From positions 1 through 36,369 of the forward strand of contig CAYVBZ010000016.1 in NCBI GenBank assembly GCA_964449835.1: DNA of 36,369 nucleotides, read 5' to 3'. The DNA comes from JABDGC01 sp964449835. Its GTDB lineage: Bacteria; Pseudomonadota; Gammaproteobacteria; DSM-16500. Numbering within the stretch: the first letter of the stretch is position 1; every line of letters starts with the position of its first letter. This document shows positions 18,346 through 27,978 of this stretch, in pieces. A program made the translations under genes and the position numbers. The notes beneath the pieces were generated by a model. That model was given only the letters and a program-made list of their open reading frames with translations. It did no database searches and was not told the DNA's origin.

Positions 18346-19127
18346 TCGTCAGGCTCCAATTGAGTATTTGCAATAATTTTCCATTTTTTGTTGTGCGAAT
18401 GCGGCTTATAAGCCGCATGGGAAACGAGGCGAACCCAGTGTGTTTTTTTATTATAAAGAATCTTAATGATGCCATCAGTAAGCTTATTAAAGCCGAGGAA
18501 TTCTAGTAAATACCCCAAGCGTTGTAGCCAGAATATCTCTTTATTGATTTTTGTTAATTCTATTAATTTATTCATATCAATATTTTCTGCAAGTTCTGTG
18601 AGTATGGTAGCAACATTATTAATTCCAGCGGCATGTTGAGGCATGCTTACAAGATCAAAAGCAAGGGCCTCAGGCGTTGCAACTGCTATTGTTCCGGTGT
18701 AGGTGTTAAATTTCTGTGTAGGTATGGATGCGGCTTTTTTATTGGCAATAAATTCAATAAAAATACGGCCGCAATGAATAGGAGGTCTATTTTTTGAGGT
18801 GACAACTTGAAAGCGCTGAGGCTTTTGGTGGGCGGCACCATAATACTGCGCAGCGCTTAGAAAGGCAACATAGTAGGGTAAATGTAAATGTTTCATTAGA
18901 TCAGAGATAAACATATCGGCTGGTAAGCAGCCAAAAATTTGATATTCCGGCGGCAAAATTAAATAAAAGCCTCTTGCAGGGCTTGCTATTAATTTTTTTA
19001 AGCGCAAACGTCTAAGCGCATTGATAGTGGCTATTTTATTAAGGGCTAGGGCTTTTTCAGCTTCTTCGATATTAAAAGAGTACCTGCCCTGGCTCCTCAG
19101 TTGGTTTATAAATTCCTGTGTTTTCAT
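18342..19127 (-). CDS. abiEi: AbiEi-type antitoxin / autorepressor (AbiE system 1)
   Basis: 261 residues. The N-terminal winged helix (FNIEEAEKALALNKIATINALRRLRLKKLI) is followed by GFYLILPPEYQIFG and LPYYVAFLSAAQYYGAAHQKPQRFQVVT, the standard AbiEi core. Such proteins both neutralise AbiEii and repress their own promoter by binding inverted repeats. No clear Shine-Dalgarno is seen before ATG 19127 (upstream is CTGCGCCTCC). A 9-bp perfect inverted repeat lies ~95 bp upstream. Confidence 0.88.
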   Translation of the reverse strand: MKTQEFINQLRSQGRYSFNIEEAEKALALNKIATINALRRLRLKKLIASPARGFYLILPPEYQIFGCLPADMFISDLMKHLHLPYYVAFLSAAQYYGAAHQKPQRFQVVTSKNRPPIHCGRIFIEFIANKKAASIPTQKFNTYTGTIAVATPEALAFDLVSMPQHAAGINNVATILTELAENIDMNKLIELTKINKEIFWLQRLGYLLEFLGFNKLTDGIIKILYNKKTHWVRLVSHAAYKPHSHNKKWKIIANTQLEPDE

Positions 19128-19220
19128 GGAGGCGCAGCTCTATGTTGATACGTTAATAATATATCGAAATTAGTTACTTTAGCAAATGATTAACATTTAT
19201 TAATTTATTCAATTCGTTAT

Positions 19221-19246
19221 AATCTTATGTGTAATTTCATAAGATT
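19221..19246. promoter_or_regulatory. Inverted repeat, candidate AbiEi operator 1
   Basis: AATCTTATG (19221-19229), 8 bp, CATAAGATT (19238-19246): a perfect 9-bp inverted repeat in the AT-rich region upstream of the antitoxin gene. AbiEi proteins bind inverted repeats of about this size in their own promoter; assignment here is by position. Confidence 0.45.
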
Positions 19247-19347
19247 TATAATATATTGAAAATTGTTATATTATAAAAGTATTAACATTATTTTTCATTT
19301 TAAGCTTATTGAATCATAGCGCAAAAGAGCTAATTGGTAGAACAACC

Positions 19348-20607
19348 TCAAGCGGATAAATCACAGGCATAGCCAAAGTGTTGCGGTAAATTTGCTAAAA
19401 TAACTATTAAAGAAATAGCAGCACTTATTGCTAAGTAATAAGCAATTAATAGGGGATTATCGAATTTTGCAACTAGCCAAGTATTGATGAGAGGGGCAGT
19501 GCCGCCGATTAAGGCCATCGCTAAGTTGTACCCTATAGAAATTCCAGTATAACGCACATCTGCTGGAAACATTTCAGCCATGGTGGCTGGGGTAGTTGCC
19601 TCTTCAATACAATAAAATATCACTAAAGGAAACAGCCATAGCCAAGAGCCTTCTGTTTTTAATAAATAAAAACACGGAACACTAAACACAATAAAGCCTA
19701 TTGCTGCAATCATCAAAATTGAACGACGACCATAACGATCAGAAAATTTAGCGGCAATAGTTACTAAAAGGAAGGTTAAAGTATTATAGATGGCTTGTAT
19801 TTCCAGGGCAGATGCTAATGAATAGTGAAAATACTGGTGCAAATAAGTACTCATGAAATCCATTAAAATATAACTGCCTGTTGCGGCCATCATTAAAAGC
19901 AAAAAAATATTTAATACCGCTTTTTTGTAATAACGAAAAATAGTGAATAGTGGAACAGGTTGTAATTTGGCTTTTAAACGTAGATTAATGAAGACCGGCG
20001 TTTCACTGATGTCGCGGCGTAACCATAAGCCAAGCAAACCAATAACTCCACCTAAAAGAAACGGGAAGCGCCAACCATATAGATAAAAATTTGATTCTGA
20101 CATAAGGCTAGAAAATAAAGCGGCGATTAAAGTAGCACATAAAACGCCAAAATTAGAGCCATTGTTAGTCATGCAACTGGTGAATGCCCGTTGATTGGCT
20201 GCTGCCATTTCAGTTAGGTAAATCATACTGCCCGCAAATTCACCACCGATACACAACCCTTGTAGCAGACGAAAAGTAACCAAGATTAAACTGGCATAAA
20301 TGCCCCATTGTTGATAGGTGGGAAGTAAGGCAATTCCAATGGTTGGCAATGAAATAAATAAAATAGTTATTTTTAAAGCGGTTGTCCTTCCCAAGCGATC
20401 ACCTAAGTGTCCAAAAAGAATTGAGCCTAAGGGCCGCACAAAGAAGCCAACCGCAAATATTAAAAATGTTGATAGCATAGCATTCAAATGGTTCTGCTGC
20501 GGGAAAAAATTATGTGCAATGGTGGGCGCCAAGAAAATATATAACGTAAAATCATACCATTCGAGAATATTCCCTGTGACGGCCGCAAAAATACTAGGTT
20601 TGCTCAT
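19348..20607 (-). CDS. MFS transporter, metabolite:H+ symporter (MHS/ProP-like)
   Basis: 419 residues with about 12 membrane helices. The opening AAVTGNILEWYDFTLYIFLAP and the loop GHLGDRLGRTTALK, with SDRYGRRS in the second half, are the marks of the MHS family (ProP, KgtP, ShiA). FVRPLGSILFG is also typical. The substrate cannot be told; osmolytes, carboxylates and amino acids are all carried by this family. Transcribed alone on the minus strand, after the AbiE promoter region. Confidence 0.88.
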   Translation of the reverse strand: MSKPSIFAAVTGNILEWYDFTLYIFLAPTIAHNFFPQQNHLNAMLSTFLIFAVGFFVRPLGSILFGHLGDRLGRTTALKITILFISLPTIGIALLPTYQQWGIYASLILVTFRLLQGLCIGGEFAGSMIYLTEMAAANQRAFTSCMTNNGSNFGVLCATLIAALFSSLMSESNFYLYGWRFPFLLGGVIGLLGLWLRRDISETPVFINLRLKAKLQPVPLFTIFRYYKKAVLNIFLLLMMAATGSYILMDFMSTYLHQYFHYSLASALEIQAIYNTLTFLLVTIAAKFSDRYGRRSILMIAAIGFIVFSVPCFYLLKTEGSWLWLFPLVIFYCIEEATTPATMAEMFPADVRYTGISIGYNLAMALIGGTAPLINTWLVAKFDNPLLIAYYLAISAAISLIVILANLPQHFGYACDLSA

Positions 20608-20906
20608 TTAATGCTGGCTTCCAAAATGAATTATTCTTCCAATCTTCTTTGAATCCCATTCTTGCGATATTAATTTGAGGATGTTTTTCAATTTAAAGAA
20701 AATAAATGTTCTGCCCATTGACTGCCTGGTGAAATAATATCAAGAAATATTTTTAAGCTTGCTGCTTGCGCTGAAAATCGGATGTTCTTTTCTAATTGAG
20801 CGCTGTAGTCATTGGCAATTATAGATCGCTTTTACTATACCGTGCAACATGATATCATTATAGCAATCACGTTTTTTCAGTGATAGCCATATTTTAACGG
20901 ATTGAT
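20608..20906. other. Intergenic region between divergent genes
   Basis: About 300 bp. I see no convincing gene. On the minus strand one frame codes for ~45 residues ending at a TGA (includes QLEKNIRFSAQAASLKIF) but it opens after a stop codon and has no start; it may be the end of a lost gene. Promoters for the two divergent genes must lie here, but none stands out. Confidence 0.5.
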
Positions 20907-21539
20907 ATGCGCACACTCACTTTCATAAAGACCTTTTTTTACACACTATTAATGCTAATAATTTTTACTAGCTGCGGTTACGCGCAGCTTACAAAGATAA
21001 GCTCTCAGCAATGTTTAATTCGATCTTTTGACATTACTCAAACAGCCAGTGAAGACCTTCACTGTACGCCTTATCATCAAACAACTACTTACACTTGTGG
21101 TCCTGCTGCGACAATGGCCTTATTGCATTATTACGGAAAATTGTCATCAAAAGAGATGAATGCTAACACGGAAATGCGAATAGCCAGTGAAATGGGAACG
21201 ACCAGTTTATCTGGTACAACACCAGATCAGGTCGCGGCGTGGCTTACGAAAAATGGTTTTCAAGTAGAGCTAGGACATAAAGTTAGCGCTGATATTATCG
21301 AAAATAATGTCAGTAGAGGAATACCCACCCTAATTGTGATAGAGCATCATTGGACCTTAGCCACGGGTTTTAAAGAAAGCCCAGATAATAATGATAAAAT
21401 TATATTTACAGATTCTTGTGTCAATAAACTAATTACGAACAAAAGCAAAATTGATTCTATGTGGCTTGAGCCTTTTTGTAGCAATGCCCAATGCAATGGC
21501 GATATTGGGGATTACATTATCGCTTCGCCTATTAAATAA
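20907..21539 (+). CDS. Secreted C39-like papain-fold cysteine peptidase, putative lipoprotein
   Basis: 210 residues. The N-terminus is a hydrophobic export signal ending in IFTSCGYA, which fits a lipobox-like site with lipidated Cys. The mature part carries the C39/BtpA-like papain fold signature: HQTTTYTCGPAATMALLHYYG (Gln and catalytic Cys), IEHHWTLATG (catalytic His) and IFTDSC (Asp). C39-type domains often cleave at double Gly sites or act as stand-alone peptidases. It is convergent with an eight-Cys secreted protein only 8 bp away. Peptidase substrate unknown. Confidence 0.75.
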   Translation: MRTLTFIKTFFYTLLMLIIFTSCGYAQLTKISSQQCLIRSFDITQTASEDLHCTPYHQTTTYTCGPAATMALLHYYGKLSSKEMNANTEMRIASEMGTTSLSGTTPDQVAAWLTKNGFQVELGHKVSADIIENNVSRGIPTLIVIEHHWTLATGFKESPDNNDKIIFTDSCVNKLITNKSKIDSMWLEPFCSNAQCNGDIGDYIIASPIK

Positions 21540-21547
21540 TCTTGAAA

Positions 21548-21943
21548 TTAAAAATTTCCACAATTAACAGGGATTACCATATTTTTTATATTTTTGGGTA
21601 TTGTGGCGCAACCCCCAATAATTAATACCAGTAGGTGATCATTGCTCCCACCGGTAGGGCAAATTTGTGGTTGTGGGCCTTCACAATACTTGTAACCCCA
21701 GCAAGAACAATAGGTATCTTGGTTTATATAGGCACAGATCTTTGTTCCGGCAGGAAAATTAACTGTAAACGTTTTTTTGTCAGAGTTGATTCGAACATTT
21801 TGATAGGAGGTGCCTACTTGCCATAATCTTTTATCAAGATTGCAATCCTTATCGAGAGAAACAGTGACTTGTTCAGCATAGCAGGGTGCTGTTATTAAAA
21901 AAGATATAGAAAGTGAAAAAATAAGGGTTTTTATTGGGCCCAC
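21548..21943 (-). CDS. Secreted cysteine-rich protein
   Basis: 131 residues with a Sec signal peptide (TLIFSLSISFLITAPCYA, cut before EQVTV). The mature part has eight Cys, clustered in TYCSCWGYKYCEGPQPQIC, and ends in VIPVNCGNF, suggesting four disulfides. I know no family. It lies 16 bp downstream of a DsbD-like gene on the same strand, so it may be made with, and depend on, that thiol-reducing protein. Confidence 0.65.
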   Translation of the reverse strand: MGPIKTLIFSLSISFLITAPCYAEQVTVSLDKDCNLDKRLWQVGTSYQNVRINSDKKTFTVNFPAGTKICAYINQDTYCSCWGYKYCEGPQPQICPTGGSNDHLLVLIIGGCATIPKNIKNMVIPVNCGNF

Positions 21944-21959
21944 TGAATTGCCTCCTATA

Positions 21960-23345
21960 TTAATTTTTTGTTTTCGAAATTTCCTTTACAATATCGACGA
22001 ACTGTTTGGGCTCAATATTATCGTATATTTTGACATTTACCTGATTTCCTGAAGGAGTAAAAAATAAAATTTCAGGAGGTGCGATAATTTTGAAATGTTG
22101 TGCCAGTTCATTATTATTAATTTGGCCGTTTGTTAAATCAACACGCAATAAAATGAAATTTTGTAAAGCTTGTTGGACCTGGTTGTTTTCAAAAATATCA
22201 ACACTATCTTTAATACAAGTTTCACACCACGCAGCCGTAAAATACAATAATATATATTGCTGTTGTGATTTTGCTAATTGCATCTGCTGTTCAAATTCAT
22301 TTAAATTTGAAATATCATTAAATTTTATTGGCTTGATCGACGATATCTGAGTAGGGTTTGACCATTCAGTTATGTACGATCTCCCGGTATTTTTTGCGAT
22401 ATAAAATAGAACGCTATATATTAAAATTAAAGAAATAAGTATTTTTTTAAGAAGGTTAAAATGACTATCATGTCCATAAAAAATAAAATAGCCTATAATG
22501 AAAAACCCATAGAGAACCCAAATAATTAAACCGAAAGGCTGCTCCAGTATGCGCTCTACAAATGAAATACCAATCCCTAATAAAAGCAATCCAAAGAAAT
22601 GTTTGATATCTTCTTGCCAAGGCCCCATTTTGGGTAATATATCTTTTCCAATGAGAGATGTTATTAGTAAGGGTGATCCTATTCCAAGGCCCATGACAAA
22701 TAAAGTCAAAATGCTTAATTTAATATCTCCTGTTTGGCTAATGTAACCCAAGACTCCAGCTAAAGGTGCTGTCATGCAAGGAGAAGCAATTAATGTCGCA
22801 ACGATGCCCATTAATGCAATGCCATAATAATTTTGACTTGCCTTAATAGTATTTAATTTAACGATTCCCCGTCGCCAATTTTGAGGAATTTTCAGATTAT
22901 ATGCCCCAAGTAAAGAAAGAGATAAGACGATAAAAAATAAACTGAAAAATATAAGCGTTGCGGGTTTTTGAAGGTAAGCCTGAATATAAATGCCTAGAAT
23001 TCCAGCTATGAGTCCTGAAATTGCATAAGTAAAAGATAAAGCAATCACATAAACAAAAGCTAATCTAAGGGCTTTGTATCTCGATACGTTGTTTCCATGG
23101 TGCGCTTGAAATCCAATCATGATAAGAAGAACAGGTAAAACGCAAGGGGTAAAAGCAAGGCTTAATCCTAAAAACCAAAATCCTAATAGCAAATAACCCC
23201 TATTGTATTTGTGAAAGTTTTCTGCGAGCGCGTTCTGAGTAAAAGCTAAAATTGTTTCGGTTGATAAAGAATAGGAGACATTCACATAATATAATTCTAC
23301 TCCTAATAGGAAAAATATTATAAAAAATGCAAACTTAAAACGCAT
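21960..23345 (-). CDS. DsbD-like thiol:disulfide interchange membrane protein without the N-terminal periplasmic domain
   Basis: 461 residues from ATG 23345 (ATG 23357 is possible; neither has a strong ribosome site). After one N-terminal hydrophobic helix comes the eight-helix CcdA/DsbD core with its two cysteines in LAFTPCVLPVLLIM and IASPCMTAPLAGVLG. A C-terminal thioredoxin-like domain carries AAWCETC. The immunoglobulin-like alpha domain usual at the N-terminus of DsbD is absent. DsbD passes electrons from cytosolic thioredoxin to periplasmic partners; here a cysteine-rich secreted protein follows in the same operon. Confidence 0.85.
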   Translation of the reverse strand: MRFKFAFFIIFFLLGVELYYVNVSYSLSTETILAFTQNALAENFHKYNRGYLLLGFWFLGLSLAFTPCVLPVLLIMIGFQAHHGNNVSRYKALRLAFVYVIALSFTYAISGLIAGILGIYIQAYLQKPATLIFFSLFFIVLSLSLLGAYNLKIPQNWRRGIVKLNTIKASQNYYGIALMGIVATLIASPCMTAPLAGVLGYISQTGDIKLSILTLFVMGLGIGSPLLITSLIGKDILPKMGPWQEDIKHFFGLLLLGIGISFVERILEQPFGLIIWVLYGFFIIGYFIFYGHDSHFNLLKKILISLILIYSVLFYIAKNTGRSYITEWSNPTQISSIKPIKFNDISNLNEFEQQMQLAKSQQQYILLYFTAAWCETCIKDSVDIFENNQVQQALQNFILLRVDLTNGQINNNELAQHFKIIAPPEILFFTPSGNQVNVKIYDNIEPKQFVDIVKEISKTKN

Positions 23346-23591
23346 GTTAATATCCATTTAACAATGTTTTAAAAATAAAATCCCATGGATACTATTTTAG
23401 CACACCTTATGTTGGGATTATTGTCTTTAACTGTCCCAGGAGTGTCCATCTGCTTATTTTTAGGGATTTGTGAGGCGACTTAATTTCATTATTTTAGCAT
23501 ATATTCAAATAGTTGGACCCGCTAGGGTAAGTCTTCGGTAAACCTGCTAATTTTAAGCAACTGATTCTTCAGGGTATTCATGCTGAGGGGC

Positions 23592-24875
23592 TCAACTGCT
23601 GGCTCTTACTATACCAGATAAACCAATGTGGCTGGCAATATTTTTTCGTATGATAGATTCCATTTTCAATTGAATTTTTAGGGTTACACCAAGTTTCTGC
23701 AGTTCCATTTGGAGATGATTGAAGGAAGCGTTAGAAAATATTTCTTCGGGTTGAAGTAATCCGCGATTCTGGACTTTGCCTTGGGCAATCATCATCGCCA
23801 AAATGCCCAGGGTAAAACCTGTTGTTCTGGCCATGGCCGTAAACTGTGTCGTTTCATCATAGCGGTCTACTAGACTAGCCAGATATTGGCATTTTTTCCC
23901 GGATTTTGATCCACTAGCTTGGATATTTAAAACAACAAAATCACGATCACATTCATTGGATTCGGTTTGCTTGCGTAAAACAGCATTAACCACATTGAAG
24001 GGTATAGTCGATTGCTGATTTACCTCAATGGTATCCTTGCTCAAAAGACCCAAGCTAGCCAGTGTTTGAATCGTTTGAGCAAAGCCTGGCCAGCGCACTG
24101 TCTTTTGAGTGACATTTTTGGCTTTGCGTAATGAGGGCCAGTCCGCTAACCAAGGAAGCATGCCATCATGCCAAGCCTCAAAGCTACCTAAATTATCAAT
24201 TTCCAAGGCTTCTATTCCTGAAAACCGAGGGAGTGAAATTAATTTTCCAGCTTGAATGGCATAGGCAAGACGAGGTTCAATGGGCAGGTTAGATGAGTTA
24301 AAGAGTGATTTGTAATAAAGTGGGGGATTCGCTTGAAGTGGGAGGCCGCCACAACGAATATGAAGCTCGTCAATAATATCTAAATTGGCAACTGCATGAG
24401 CAGCAAGAATTTCAGTCAATCCCGGTTCCAGGCCGCAGCCTAAGACAATAATGTTATTACTCGCTTCAGTCTGCTTTTTTAAAATATCCAGGTCAGGATA
24501 GGATGGCCGAGTAATACTGATTAAGGGTTTATTTAAATCATTAGCCGCATGAATGGCTGGAAGGGTGCTGCTCCAAGGCAAGGCTGCAGCGATGAGGTCA
24601 TATTCCTTAAATAAATGAAGAAAATCATTTAAAGCGCTTAGATTATATTTCAAAAATCGCAGTTTATTTTTGAATAGGTCTTCAATTGACTCTGTCATGC
24701 CAGGACCTGAACGATACATTTTTTTACAAATTAAAGAGCTAAACTTATTTTCTGCTTTTTCTAATGCTGAAGCTTGATTATCCACTAAAGCAACCTGCTT
24801 GACGGAGGGTTGGGATACTAAATAATGTGCAACAGCAGGGCCAATATAGCCGCAGCCTAAAACAAGAATTTTCAT
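23592..24875 (-). CDS. Saccharopine-dehydrogenase-like enzyme, predicted hydrazinoacetate-releasing oxidoreductase (Tri26-like)
   Basis: 427 residues. The N-terminal Rossmann motif is VLGCGYIGPAVAHYL (GxGxxG at residues 7-12) ending in LVDN. The middle has IVLGCGLEPGLTEILAAHA and IRCGGLP, the signature of saccharopine dehydrogenase/lysine 6-dehydrogenase relatives. In hydrazinoacetate pathways (as I recall, Tri26 in triacsin) such an enzyme oxidatively cleaves N6-(carboxymethylamino)lysine to hydrazinoacetic acid and 2-aminoadipate semialdehyde. The start overlaps the stop of the cupin-MetRS gene by 4 bp (ATGA). Family is firm; the precise reaction follows from the gene set. Ordinary lysine degradation is the alternative but would not explain the partners. 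Confidence 0.82.
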   Translation of the reverse strand: MKILVLGCGYIGPAVAHYLVSQPSVKQVALVDNQASALEKAENKFSSLICKKMYRSGPGMTESIEDLFKNKLRFLKYNLSALNDFLHLFKEYDLIAAALPWSSTLPAIHAANDLNKPLISITRPSYPDLDILKKQTEASNNIIVLGCGLEPGLTEILAAHAVANLDIIDELHIRCGGLPLQANPPLYYKSLFNSSNLPIEPRLAYAIQAGKLISLPRFSGIEALEIDNLGSFEAWHDGMLPWLADWPSLRKAKNVTQKTVRWPGFAQTIQTLASLGLLSKDTIEVNQQSTIPFNVVNAVLRKQTESNECDRDFVVLNIQASGSKSGKKCQYLASLVDRYDETTQFTAMARTTGFTLGILAMMIAQGKVQNRGLLQPEEIFSNASFNHLQMELQKLGVTLKIQLKMESIIRKNIASHIGLSGIVRASS

Positions 24876-26776
24876 AGCTGAAAAGCTCCATTTTGCTCAG
24901 GCGGCAGCCAGTCTAGGTTGGCTGTTTCTTTGACATCCAGTAGGGCACTTGTATAACCGAGCGTTTTCCAGAGTCGTGCAGCGAAATGAGGGGTTAAAGG
25001 ATACATTAAAAGAGCAAGGCTTCTTGCTGCCATTAATTCCAGGGCCATAGATGTTCTAGAAAAACTGTTAGCGGCCTGTGTTAGACCGCTTTCGGAGGAC
25101 GTCTTTGCAAAATCAGTCACTTGTAGGATGAGATGAAAAAGAAGCTGAGCACATTTCTGAGGTGAAAAATTTTCATCTTGATAATAGTGATGAATGGTTT
25201 GATGATAGTCACGCAAATTTCGGTAAAATGATTTCTCTTCGATGCTCCAACTGCCCGGCTCAGGCGCTTTTCCATCATAATGCGACTTTAGACGCACACC
25301 GAGTTGCTCCACCCAGGGTCCTAACTTACCCTGAAAAAGGTATTGAATAAAATCATTGAAATCGATTTCATTAAAATTACTCATTTGCTGTTCTGGTCGA
25401 GTATAAGCTAAATAAAATCGCAGATAGTCAGCAGGATAACGTTTCAGCATTTCATTTCCCCAGAGCGCATGATTTCGGCTAGTGGAGAATTTAGCGCTAT
25501 TTAGCTGGTAAAATTCATTTGAAACCAGAAGATCAGGCAATTGAATATCAGAATCGTAGGCCATTAAAACAGCAGGAAAGATGAAGGCCCTTAAAAAGGA
25601 ATTGTCATAACCAAAAAATAACTTAGTGGTGTATTTCTTGCATAAATCTAACCAACTGCAGTTTAGTTCATGTTCTTCAATAAGAGCCTGAATAGCGCTC
25701 GCATAGCGTGGCGCTAATTCAAAGAGGGAATAGAGACGATGCTGTTCATATCCTGGCAGTGGAACAGCGATACCTGTGTCACCGAGAAAAGTGATAGGAA
25801 TTTCAGGGAGATTTTTTTGAAACACTTGCTCGATGAAAGACCGCAATCGCGGTGTGAGCTTGCTGGTTTTATAATACTCAAGCAATCGATTTCTAAAAGG
25901 TTCGAGCGGGAAATAGATACGATTTAAATTTTTAAGACTACTAGGTTGATGGCAAAATGTGCAACAGCTGTTAAGTAAATCCTTATCGGCATGCAAGTGG
26001 GCACAGCTCTCACATTCATTTCCTGAAGCATTTGCAGCTTTGCAGTTAGGGCAGTTTCCAATAACCTGGGCTTCAAATAAGTATTTGTTACAACGCTCAC
26101 AAAAAGCTGTTTTTCCTGAGCGAAAAAGGAAATACTTATTTTGGTATAATTTTAAAAAGAAGTCCTGAGCAATCGCCGTATAATGCTTGACAGTTCTTGG
26201 ACGGATAAAGACATCAGGTTGGATTTCAGCCGCTAATAAGGTGTCGATAATCTCGCTGCTATATTTTTCCGCCGTTTCGTAGAAGGAAAGCCCTAATTGC
26301 TGTCCTTTGCAGCCAACCTGCGTTTGATGACCTACTGTTCCTAATAAGTAATAGGTTTTATGCCCAAGTAATTCACGATAGCGTTTATAAATATCAGCAG
26401 CAATATAAGGTCCTGCTAAATGGCCCAAATGTAAGTTGCCATTTGGCGTTGGAAAAGAAGGTAAAAGGAAAGAAGGCTTAGTCGAAATAGGTTTGTTATT
26501 CTGATTTTCTTGATCGAGAGCCTGATTCAGTAAATTGAAATCATTCCACCAATAAGAGATAAAGTGTAGTTTCTCATTAGATGAAATATTTCGTATTGAA
26601 TGGTTTTTTAAGGGTTGATGGTAAAACGTATCTCCGCTTTTCACAGAAAAAAATTGATCATCAATTTCTATTTGACCTTGGCCAGTTACGATATGCCAAA
26701 TTTCAGCTTCATGATGATTGTGCCTTTTTGATTGTTCATGAGATCCTAAAAATACATGTTTAGTCCGGATTTTCAT
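24872..26776 (-). CDS. Cupin-MetRS didomain N-N bond-forming enzyme (Spb40/Tri27-like)
   Basis: 634 residues. Residues 1-85 form a cupin with likely metal ligands His19/His21, Glu25 and His59 (RHNHHEAEIW; GDTFYHQPLKNHSIRN). From residue 102 follows a complete methionyl-tRNA-synthetase-like domain: HLGH at 116-119, four CxxC-type pairs between Cys226 and Cys275 as in the MetRS zinc knuckles, and KFSTS at 429-433 replacing KMSKS. In known didomain enzymes the MetRS part activates glycine with ATP and joins it to N6-hydroxylysine, and the cupin rearranges the ester to the N-N linked N6-(carboxymethylamino)lysine. The lysine hydroxylase is in the same operon. A housekeeping MetRS does not carry an N-terminal cupin. 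Confidence 0.9.
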   Translation of the reverse strand: MKIRTKHVFLGSHEQSKRHNHHEAEIWHIVTGQGQIEIDDQFFSVKSGDTFYHQPLKNHSIRNISSNEKLHFISYWWNDFNLLNQALDQENQNNKPISTKPSFLLPSFPTPNGNLHLGHLAGPYIAADIYKRYRELLGHKTYYLLGTVGHQTQVGCKGQQLGLSFYETAEKYSSEIIDTLLAAEIQPDVFIRPRTVKHYTAIAQDFFLKLYQNKYFLFRSGKTAFCERCNKYLFEAQVIGNCPNCKAANASGNECESCAHLHADKDLLNSCCTFCHQPSSLKNLNRIYFPLEPFRNRLLEYYKTSKLTPRLRSFIEQVFQKNLPEIPITFLGDTGIAVPLPGYEQHRLYSLFELAPRYASAIQALIEEHELNCSWLDLCKKYTTKLFFGYDNSFLRAFIFPAVLMAYDSDIQLPDLLVSNEFYQLNSAKFSTSRNHALWGNEMLKRYPADYLRFYLAYTRPEQQMSNFNEIDFNDFIQYLFQGKLGPWVEQLGVRLKSHYDGKAPEPGSWSIEEKSFYRNLRDYHQTIHHYYQDENFSPQKCAQLLFHLILQVTDFAKTSSESGLTQAANSFSRTSMALELMAARSLALLMYPLTPHFAARLWKTLGYTSALLDVKETANLDWLPPEQNGAFQL

Positions 26777-26796
26777 TATTCAATTCTCTTTTTTAT

Positions 26797-27960
26797 TTAT
26801 GCCAGTTTTTTCTGTTTACTGCCTTGCCAACCAATCAAACAATCGAAGGTCACTAAAACCATCAGTGTGATGAGGAGAGCTGCATAGCCATAGGCCTTGA
26901 TAACCCAGCCTGCAATTAAAGGAAATCCATACATTCCGAGAAAATAACTTAAAGTAAAGTAGGCCAGCACTTCTTGGCGTTCTTGGGGCGGCGTTACATT
27001 GACTGCCTGTGTTTTAATTAAGGGATAGACTAACCCATAGCTCATTCCGAGTAATAACGCGCTTGCAGCATAAAATAAGAGACTATGTTGGTTGATCAAT
27101 AAGAGAGTCAAGCCAAAAAGCATCAATAATAGAAGAGGCGGAGTCGCTGTCAGGGGATTTTTTTGACTCAAGAAATTGCCGAACAGAAAACGCGATAATA
27201 CCACGGCGGCCATATAACAAAAGTAATAGATTGAAAAATTAAGTTGATGCTCTGCTGCATAAATAGTTTGAAAGTTCATCATAGAGCTCAACATACAGCT
27301 TCCAAGAAAAACCATGAATAACGGATATTTGGCTTTACTCTTAAGAATGCGGAATAAGCGGAAATCGCTGTTCTGAATACTGGGGGAGGGAGGAGCATTA
27401 CGAGTCTGCGAATAAAATAAAATAGATGAACATAAAGATAAAATCAGTGGAATAAGGTAGAGGCTTTGAATGTTTTTCCCATAGACCAGCAAAACTTGTC
27501 CCATGCAGGGCCCGAGACCTGTTCCTAGCACAACAAAAGCAGCCATAAGACCGAGATGCCGGCCGCGTTCTGCATCGGTTACCCAGGGTGTAATGATCAT
27601 CGGCGAGGTGGCATAGTATAAACTCCACCCGGCCCCAAGTAACAAGCCTGCGAAATAAATAGAAGGCACTAATTGATCAATCTTATAAAGAATGAGAAAA
27701 CCCATGAAATTACACAAAAGCCCAACTGCACAAATGTTACCTGCTCCAAAGAACTGTGATAGTCTCCCTGAAAATCCGACAATTAAAATAGCTGCTATTC
27801 CAGCGCAGGATAAGATCAGGCCAGCATCAATTGTATCTCCGCCAAAATTTTTAACCATTAAAGGTAAAATATAGATAAAACCATAGGCAAAAGAGGCTAG
27901 AAAGCAAGAAAGATAGAGGATAATAAATTTAAAGTTTCTTTTTACGACAGAGTAGAACAT
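26797..27960 (-). CDS. MFS transporter inside the hydrazine operon
   Basis: 387 residues, about 12 membrane helices, basic C-terminus (GSKQKKLA). The fold is of the MFS YfcJ/YcaD-like sugar/drug carrier sort: FAYGFIYILPLMVKNFGG, FSGRLSQFFGAGN, and GLGPCMGQVLLVYG in helix 5. It is set between the lysine hydroxylase (18 bp) and the cupin-MetRS gene (20 bp), so export of the pathway product, or import of a precursor, is likely. Direction and substrate are inference. Confidence 0.85.
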   Translation of the reverse strand: MFYSVVKRNFKFIILYLSCFLASFAYGFIYILPLMVKNFGGDTIDAGLILSCAGIAAILIVGFSGRLSQFFGAGNICAVGLLCNFMGFLILYKIDQLVPSIYFAGLLLGAGWSLYYATSPMIITPWVTDAERGRHLGLMAAFVVLGTGLGPCMGQVLLVYGKNIQSLYLIPLILSLCSSILFYSQTRNAPPSPSIQNSDFRLFRILKSKAKYPLFMVFLGSCMLSSMMNFQTIYAAEHQLNFSIYYFCYMAAVVLSRFLFGNFLSQKNPLTATPPLLLLMLFGLTLLLINQHSLLFYAASALLLGMSYGLVYPLIKTQAVNVTPPQERQEVLAYFTLSYFLGMYGFPLIAGWVIKAYGYAALLITLMVLVTFDCLIGWQGSKQKKLA

Positions 27961-27978
27961 GACTGAATCCTTTGTATT

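Noticed and set aside
24872..26776. Housekeeping methionyl-tRNA synthetase
   Set aside because: It carries an N-terminal cupin, has KFSTS instead of KMSKS and lies in an operon with a lysine hydroxylase.
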